Assembly: GCA_947073545.1 (NCBI GenBank)
Contig: CAMTMP010000026.1
Location: forward strand, 1 to 60,740
Direction of reading: 5' to 3'
Source: an uncultured bacterium
GTDB lineage: Bacteria > Bacillota > Clostridia > Lachnospirales > Lachnospiraceae
DNA length: 60,740 nucleotides
The number at the start of each line of letters is the position of its first letter. Positions within the stretch are counted from its first letter, which is position 1. The position numbers and the translations under genes are program-made. The notes under the pieces were generated by a model, which saw nothing but the letters and a program-made list of their open reading frames with translations, was not told the DNA's origin and ran no database searches. This document shows, one piece after another, positions 56,692-60,740 of the stretch.

Positions 56692-56877
56692 TTATTTTAT
56701 TCTGTCCAATTCTGTAAGATTTACGCCCAAAGAGGTTAACGTCACTTTTAACTCTAAATATCTATCATACATCGAGCGGTAGACGGCTGAGTCTTTGTCC
56801 TCAATAGCCAGCATCCAATTTTGTACTCTTGAAAGCTCGTTGATGGAATCTCTGATAATATCTGCTGCACTCGGCAT
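56692..56877 (-). CDS. Small helical protein upstream of pflA, unknown function
   Basis: A 61-residue soluble, probably all-helical protein (SAADIIRDSINELSRVQNW; YRSMYDRYLELKVTLTSLG). No family recognised. The start could be 56877 (GGTTGGTGAT just upstream) or the ATG at 56904, which has no ribosome site. It ends 28 bases before pflA on the same strand, so the two probably share a transcript. The coding call is moderate. Confidence 0.55.
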   Translation of the reverse strand: MPSAADIIRDSINELSRVQNWMLAIEDKDSAVYRSMYDRYLELKVTLTSLGVNLTELDRIK

Positions 56878-56991
56878 ATAATCACCAACCCTTCGATTAT
56901 TCATTTTTTGTACTTTGTTTACGGGTTATCCTGTTTCATTACGAATATTTCGGATTACCTATATCATAGCATATAGTCCAAATAAAATCCA

Positions 56992-57027
56992 GAAAAAAGA
57001 AGCCCTGCGACATGTCGCAAGGCTTCC
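56992..57027 (-). terminator. Terminator of the pyruvate formate-lyase operon
   Basis: On the minus strand GAAGCCtTGCGAC and GTCGCAgGGCTTC form a strong stem followed by TTTTTT. It lies 23 bases after the stop of the glycyl-radical subunit gene. Confidence 0.9.
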
Positions 57028-57050
57028 TGTGTTCTTTGGTTTTGACGCGA

Positions 57051-57290
57051 TTAGATACTCTCGTGGAAAGTACGGGAGATAACGTCTGCCTGCTGTTCCG
57101 GTGTCAGCTTGATGAAGTTAACTGCATAGCCGGATACGCGGATGGTCAACTGAGGGTAGTTCTCGGGATGTTTCTGTGCATCCAGTAACATATCTCTGTT
57201 GAGCACGTTTACGTTAAGGTGATGGCCGCCCTTTGTTGCATAACCATCTAATAAGTTTACTAAGTTATCTACCTGAGCATTTGCTGCCAT
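57051..57290 (-). CDS. grcA: Stand-alone glycyl-radical subunit of pyruvate formate-lyase (GrcA-like)
   Basis: A 79-residue protein equal to the C-terminal glycyl-radical domain of [24 protein letters not shown], then [15 protein letters not shown] with the radical Gly54, and a canonical C-terminal tail. In E. coli GrcA/YfiD is a spare part for an intact PFL; here the main chain (57705-59744) lacks this domain, so this chain should be an essential subunit. It has its own AGGAGG site 8 bases from ATG and lies third in the operon, ahead of the terminator. It must be the target of PflA. Confidence 0.93.
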   Translation of the reverse strand: MAANAQVDNLVNLLDGYATKGGHHLNVNVLNRDMLLDAQKHPENYPQLTIRVSGYAVNFIKLTPEQQADVISRTFHESI

Positions 57291-57402
57291 TGTATTGTCC
57301 TCCTGATAAAATATGATTGATGTGTTGAATCATGCATTCATGACAAGCTGCTTTGCGGTCTTTGCTCCCCTGCGCCATGTCCTAAAGCCGCATGTTCCAA
57401 TG

Positions 57403-57615
57403 CTATTTATAGTCTTCCAACCCGTCCAATCCATCGTGGAGGGTAGGAACGCTGCAGGCCAGCGGGGTGCGGGAGCAATCCGTGCACCCCATGGTCTGCA
57501 CGTTTTTAGAGTTGTCTGCCGAAGCGTCAACGTCCACATTCACATGCCCGACGCCATTTGCCATTCCGGAATCCATCATCTTGATAAAATCATCTATCAT
57601 TTGCTTATCATCCAT
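57403..57615 (-). CDS. Small protein between the two PFL chains, unknown function
   Basis: A 70-residue protein. The first half is acidic with MDDKQMIDDFIKMMDSGMAN and GVGHVNVDVD; the second half has MGCTDCSRTPLACSVPTLHDG with three cysteines. The GxGHVNVDVD segment resembles [11 protein letters not shown] in the glycyl-radical chain encoded next, though the match is short. No family recognised. The start at 57615 (ATG) has AAAGGAG upstream; a TTG at 57624 is less likely. Its place inside the pfl operon suggests a role in assembly, activation or protection of PFL. Confidence 0.75.
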   Translation of the reverse strand: MDDKQMIDDFIKMMDSGMANGVGHVNVDVDASADNSKNVQTMGCTDCSRTPLACSVPTLHDGLDGLEDYK

Positions 57616-57704
57616 AATCAACAACTCCTTTTACTTCATTATATTATTATGCCGAGCCTGCGGAGCAGTGCTCGTGAAGTTAGTTGCGAAGCAATTTACT
57701 TCGG

Positions 57705-59744
57705 TTATTTGCTGAGATCTACCTCAAGATCGCCTGCAAATACCTGATCTTCTTTGCCGAGTGCGCCAGGGATGATGGTGAAGGTATTGGAAATACCATC
57801 CTGTGCATCGTTGAACGGAAGCTTGGATACAGAAGATAAGGAAGCAACCGCACCGTGGGTATCACGCCCGTGCATCGGGTTAGCGCCGGGTGCGAAAGGC
57901 TGGCCTTTCTTACGACCGTCAGGTGTGTTGCCGGTAGCCTTACCGTAGGTTACGTTGGAAGTAATGGTAAGGATAGAGGTTGTAGGAACACCGTTTCTGT
58001 AGGTGTGATGTCTTCTGATCGCGGTCATGAACTTGTGAACGATCTCCTGAGCAATCTCGTCTACGCGGTCGTCGTCGTTACCATATTTCGGGAAATCACC
58101 GGTTGTCTTGAAGTCAACGATAATGCCGTCCTCGTCTCTGATCGGCTCAACCTTCGCATACTTGATAGCGGAAAGTGAGTCAGCCACGATGGAAAGACCT
58201 GCAACACCAGTTGCGAAATAACGCTTAACGTCTCTGTCATGGAGAGCCATCTCTGCTCTCTCATAGCAGTATTTATCATGCATGTAGTGGATGATATTCA
58301 GGGTATTTACATACACGTCAGCCTGCCACTCCATCATGTCAAGGAACTTATCCAAAACATCATCGTAATCAAGCACATCGCCTACAACTGCGCGGTACTT
58401 CGGACCAACCTGTTTCTTGGTCACTTCGTCAACACCGCCGTTTAATGCATACAGCAGACACTTAGCAAGGTTAGCGCGTGCGCCGAAGAACTGCATCTCC
58501 TTACCGATAACCATGGAAGATACGCAGCATGCGATACCGTAGTCGTCGCCGTGTGTCACTCTCATCAGATCATCGTTCTCGTACTGGATGGAAGAGGTCT
58601 GGATGGACATCTTCGCACAGTACTTCTTCCAGTTCTCAGGAAGTCTTGTGGACCAGAGAACAGTCAGGTTCGGCTCGGGTGAAGGACCTAAGTTGGTCAG
58701 GGTGTGCAGATAACGGAAGCTCATCTTTGTAACCATGTGACGGCCGTCAACGCCAACACCGCCGAGGGACTCCGTTACCCATACCGGATCGCCTGCGAAA
58801 ATCTGGTTGTACTCAGGTGTACGTGCGAACTTGATCAGACGCAGCTTCATGATGAAGTGGTCAACAAACTCCTGGATCTGCTGCTCGGTGAATGTGCCGT
58901 TAGCAAGGTCTCTCTCTGCGTAAATATCAAGGAATGTAGATGTACGTCCGAGAGACATAGCAGCGCCGTTCTGCTCTTTTACGGAGCAAAGGTATCCGAA
59001 GTAAGTAGCCTGAATCGCTTCCTGTACGTTTGTAGCGGGTTTGGAAATATCACAGCCATAAGAAGCAGCCATTTCCTTCATCAGCTTCAGGGCAACCATC
59101 TGCTCGGAAAGCTCCTCGCGGAGGCGGATTACATCGTCGGTCATAACACGGCCGGTGGAATCCTTCTGCGCCTGCTTATCTTCAATCAGTCTGTCAATAC
59201 CGTACAGAGCTACTCTTCTGTAGTCACCGATGATACGGCCACGGCCATATGCATCCGGAAGACCGGTAATGATGTGGGAAGAACGGCAGGCTCTCATCTC
59301 AGCATTGTAAGCGTCGAAACAGCCTGCGTTGTGTGTCTTTCTGTGTGTGGAGAAGAACTCGCTGATTTCGGGATCTACTTCGTAGCCGTTGTCGGAGCAA
59401 GCCTTCTCTGCCATTCTAATACCGCCGTAAGGCTGTAAGGAACGCTTGAAGGGCTTATCTGTCTGGAAACCTACGATGGTCTCTTTGCTCTTGTCGAGAT
59501 AGCCGGGGCCGTGGGAAGTAATAGTGGATACAACTTTGGTATCCATATCAAGTACGCCGCCTGCCTCACGCTCCTGCTTCTGCAGATCAAGTACCTGTGC
59601 CCAAAGATCCTTGGTGTTCTGTGTAGGCTCAGCCAAGAATGCCTCGTCACCGTCGTAAGGGTGATAGTTTTTCTGGATAAAGTCGCGGACATTCACTTCT
59701 TTGTCCCACTTACCGCCTACAAAATCTTTCCATTCTGGTCTCAT
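57705..59744 (-). CDS. pflB: Pyruvate formate-lyase, catalytic chain lacking the glycyl-radical domain
   Basis: A 679-residue form of PFL, which cleaves pyruvate plus CoA to acetyl-CoA and formate. The catalytic pair Cys406-Cys407 lies in [20 protein letters not shown]; other PFL marks are [18 protein letters not shown] and [12 protein letters not shown]. The chain ends at [19 protein letters not shown], where E. coli PFL (760 residues) continues into the radical domain. Added to the 79-residue GrcA-like chain the total is 758, so the split falls at a domain boundary. AGGAGGT lies before ATG. The stop is a genuine TAA with no in-frame continuation to the radical motif, which is encoded 400 bases further. 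Confidence 0.95.
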   Translation of the reverse strand: MRPEWKDFVGGKWDKEVNVRDFIQKNYHPYDGDEAFLAEPTQNTKDLWAQVLDLQKQEREAGGVLDMDTKVVSTITSHGPGYLDKSKETIVGFQTDKPFKRSLQPYGGIRMAEKACSDNGYEVDPEISEFFSTHRKTHNAGCFDAYNAEMRACRSSHIITGLPDAYGRGRIIGDYRRVALYGIDRLIEDKQAQKDSTGRVMTDDVIRLREELSEQMVALKLMKEMAASYGCDISKPATNVQEAIQATYFGYLCSVKEQNGAAMSLGRTSTFLDIYAERDLANGTFTEQQIQEFVDHFIMKLRLIKFARTPEYNQIFAGDPVWVTESLGGVGVDGRHMVTKMSFRYLHTLTNLGPSPEPNLTVLWSTRLPENWKKYCAKMSIQTSSIQYENDDLMRVTHGDDYGIACCVSSMVIGKEMQFFGARANLAKCLLYALNGGVDEVTKKQVGPKYRAVVGDVLDYDDVLDKFLDMMEWQADVYVNTLNIIHYMHDKYCYERAEMALHDRDVKRYFATGVAGLSIVADSLSAIKYAKVEPIRDEDGIIVDFKTTGDFPKYGNDDDRVDEIAQEIVHKFMTAIRRHHTYRNGVPTTSILTITSNVTYGKATGNTPDGRKKGQPFAPGANPMHGRDTHGAVASLSSVSKLPFNDAQDGISNTFTIIPGALGKEDQVFAGDLEVDLSK

Positions 59745-59849
59745 TTTTGTACCAACCTCCTATTTTAAAATTTTTAATAAAGTAACTGTGAAATAATTAC
59801 ATTCGGAATCATGCAAAACTGCGGCGCATCACTCTGAATCGGTAAGAAT

Positions 59850-59879
59850 ATTATATGCCATGTGTCGAATCACAGTCAA
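59850..59879 (-). promoter_or_regulatory. Promoter of the pfl operon
   Basis: On the minus strand TTGACT (59879-59874), 18 bases, TATAAT (59855-59850). The leader is about 100 nt. Between 59880 and 59972 the sequence is AT-rich with no gene; a TTGTGAA-like half-site at about 59931 could bind Rex but is not a full palindrome. Confidence 0.75.
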
Positions 59880-59972
59880 GACGACCTTTGTTCTTTTTCT
59901 CATACAAATGCCAAAAAATGCATGAAAATTTTGTGAAAAATGCAATAATGTGGGTTGAACGCTTTTCCGTTC

Positions 59973-60001
59973 TTGACATTTCGCTCTTCTGACCCTATAC
60001 T
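59973..60001 (+). promoter_or_regulatory. Consensus promoter ahead of the Uma2-family remnant
   Basis: TTGACA (59973-59978), 17 bases, TATACT (59996-60001), one of the best matches in the window. The next reading frame starts about 120 bases later and has no ribosome site. Confidence 0.75.
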
Positions 60002-60122
60002 TAGCACAAAGCATATACATTCTATTGATAATAAATATTCGGAGCAGCCGCACTGTCTGCCCCGGAGTCATTAAAGAATCGGCGGTTTCAGCCTGTTTTC
60101 CAGTCTATGTTTCAGAATTTCT

Positions 60123-60422
60123 ATGCTTATCTCTGTCATCTGTGATGAAGAAAAGAAAAGCGAAAAAGGCTGTCAGGGCGCGCCGGACTGGGCGATTGAG
60201 ATCGTGTCCCCCTCCAGCATAAAGATGGACTATGAGCGGAAGGTGAAGCTGTACCGCGAAGCGGGGGTGCGGGAGTACTGGATCGTGAACGCGGAGAGGG
60301 AGACGGTCACGGTGTATGATTTTGAACATGGGAAGGAAGCGGCAGAGTACGCATTCTCCGAGCGGGTGAAGGCGGGAATATTCGGGGATCTGTATTTGAC
60401 GCTTTCGGAGCTGGATCTTTAA
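60123..60422 (+). pseudogene. 5'-truncated Uma2-family (DUF820) nuclease-like gene
   Basis: A 99-residue frame holding only the C-terminal half of a Uma2-family protein (PD-(D/E)XK-like fold; full proteins are about 180-200 residues). Seen: ISVICDEEK, GAPDWAIEIVSPSSIKMDYERKVKLYREAGVREYW in parts, which contains the catalytic-like Glu and Lys and normally lies in the second half. The N-terminal half is absent: a stop codon lies in frame at 60072 and no ribosome site precedes the ATG at 60123. It is most likely inactive, although transcribed from a strong promoter. Confidence 0.75.
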
Positions 60423-60740
60423 CCGGGATAATTGGTCCGAAAAGGAGATTGTTATGTCGGCGCACTAATTATGGTAGAAGAAGTCAAGGGCGGGCAGAGG
60501 CTTTTTGTAACGAACATACGTTACAGGAGGCCTCTTTTTTATGTGCAGGCCCGCATATGGAAGTCTGTCGCTTCATGGCATGCGGGCGCGTGGCGAGTGG
60601 GGAGAAAAAATTTCCTGCTTGATTCTGCACGAAATACGGTATCGGAATATTGACAGAAAATGAAGGGGGAGACTGTCTGAAAACCCAAGAGCTGTTATGC
60701 TGACTGAATGATAAATCCATCCGTTCTTATTGCGGATGAT
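60423..60740 (+). other. Right end of the window without a supported gene
   Basis: After the Uma2 remnant I see a ribosome-site-like AAAAGGAG followed by a four-codon frame, then the terminator at 60496-60540. The last 200 bases contain a TTGACA at 60651 without a matching -10. Reading frames here overlap the terminator and look spurious. Confidence 0.4.
60496..60540 (+). terminator. Terminator after the Uma2 remnant
   Basis: AGAGGC and GCCTCT close an outer stem, GTAACG/CGTTAC an inner one, followed by TTTTTT. It ends the transcript that starts near 60008. Confidence 0.8.

Noticed and set aside
59926..59950. Rex-binding site upstream of the pfl operon
   Set aside because: Only one TTGTGAA-like half-site is present; the required inverted half is missing and the location is far upstream.
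60432..60653. Plus-strand 73-residue frame at the right end
   Set aside because: It reads through a clear terminator hairpin and has no recognisable protein features.

Overview
The window looks like a chromosomal segment of a motile, saccharolytic, strictly anaerobic Bacillota, most likely a Lachnospiraceae (Clostridia) member. Supporting signs are strong GGAGG-type ribosome binding sites, a two-subunit transketolase, an AraR-type arabinose regulator, flagellar basal-body genes next to mbl, a cdaA-cdaR-glmM cluster, a 2[4Fe-4S] ferredoxin and pyruvate formate-lyase. No rRNA, tRNA, CRISPR array, prophage or insertion sequence was recognised. The assignment rests on gene content and my reading of protein motifs, not on a database search.

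Layout. (1) 149-8197: a giant secreted repeat protein. (2) 8324-16528: an L-arabinose / pentose-phosphate block: araR, an AraR-box promoter, araA, an FGGY kinase (probable araB), araD, then the two transketolase halves and rpe. Together these take L-arabinose to xylulose-5-phosphate and on to glycolytic intermediates. (3) 16552-21244: accessory genes: a DUF4143 ATPase, a MATE exporter, an orphan BlaI-type repressor, DUF951 and a sirtuin. (4) 21324-21697: a compact locus with a 53-residue membrane peptide, two converging promoters, a shared bidirectional terminator and matching 5' hairpins on both transcripts, which looks like a type I toxin-antitoxin module. (5) 21781-36062, all on the minus strand: leuA, HPr, glmM, cdaR, cdaA, two membrane proteins, yvyF, comF, recD2, flgJ-like, flhP, flhO and mbl. 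(6) 36369-45570: a COG3044 ATPase, a nucleotidyltransferase remnant, uvrB-uvrA behind a LexA box, a GDP-mannose pathway enzyme and an XRE regulator. (7) 45621-52321, plus strand: rpsF-ssb-rpsR, then a tandem 100-bp structured leader, a GdpP-type c-di-AMP phosphodiesterase, rplI, dnaB and a MerR-like regulator. (8) 52377-59744: ferredoxin, a hybrid sensor kinase, pflA, and a pyruvate formate-lyase split into a 679-residue catalytic chain and a separate 79-residue glycyl-radical chain with a small protein gene between them. (9) 59973-60540: a canonical promoter ahead of a 5'-truncated Uma2-family gene.

The strongest leads are the split pyruvate formate-lyase operon (57051-59744), the type I toxin-antitoxin-like locus with mirrored 5' ends (21324-21697), and the duplicated leader upstream of the c-di-AMP phosphodiesterase (46951-47154). 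The window encodes both synthesis (cdaA/cdaR) and breakdown (gdpP) of c-di-AMP.
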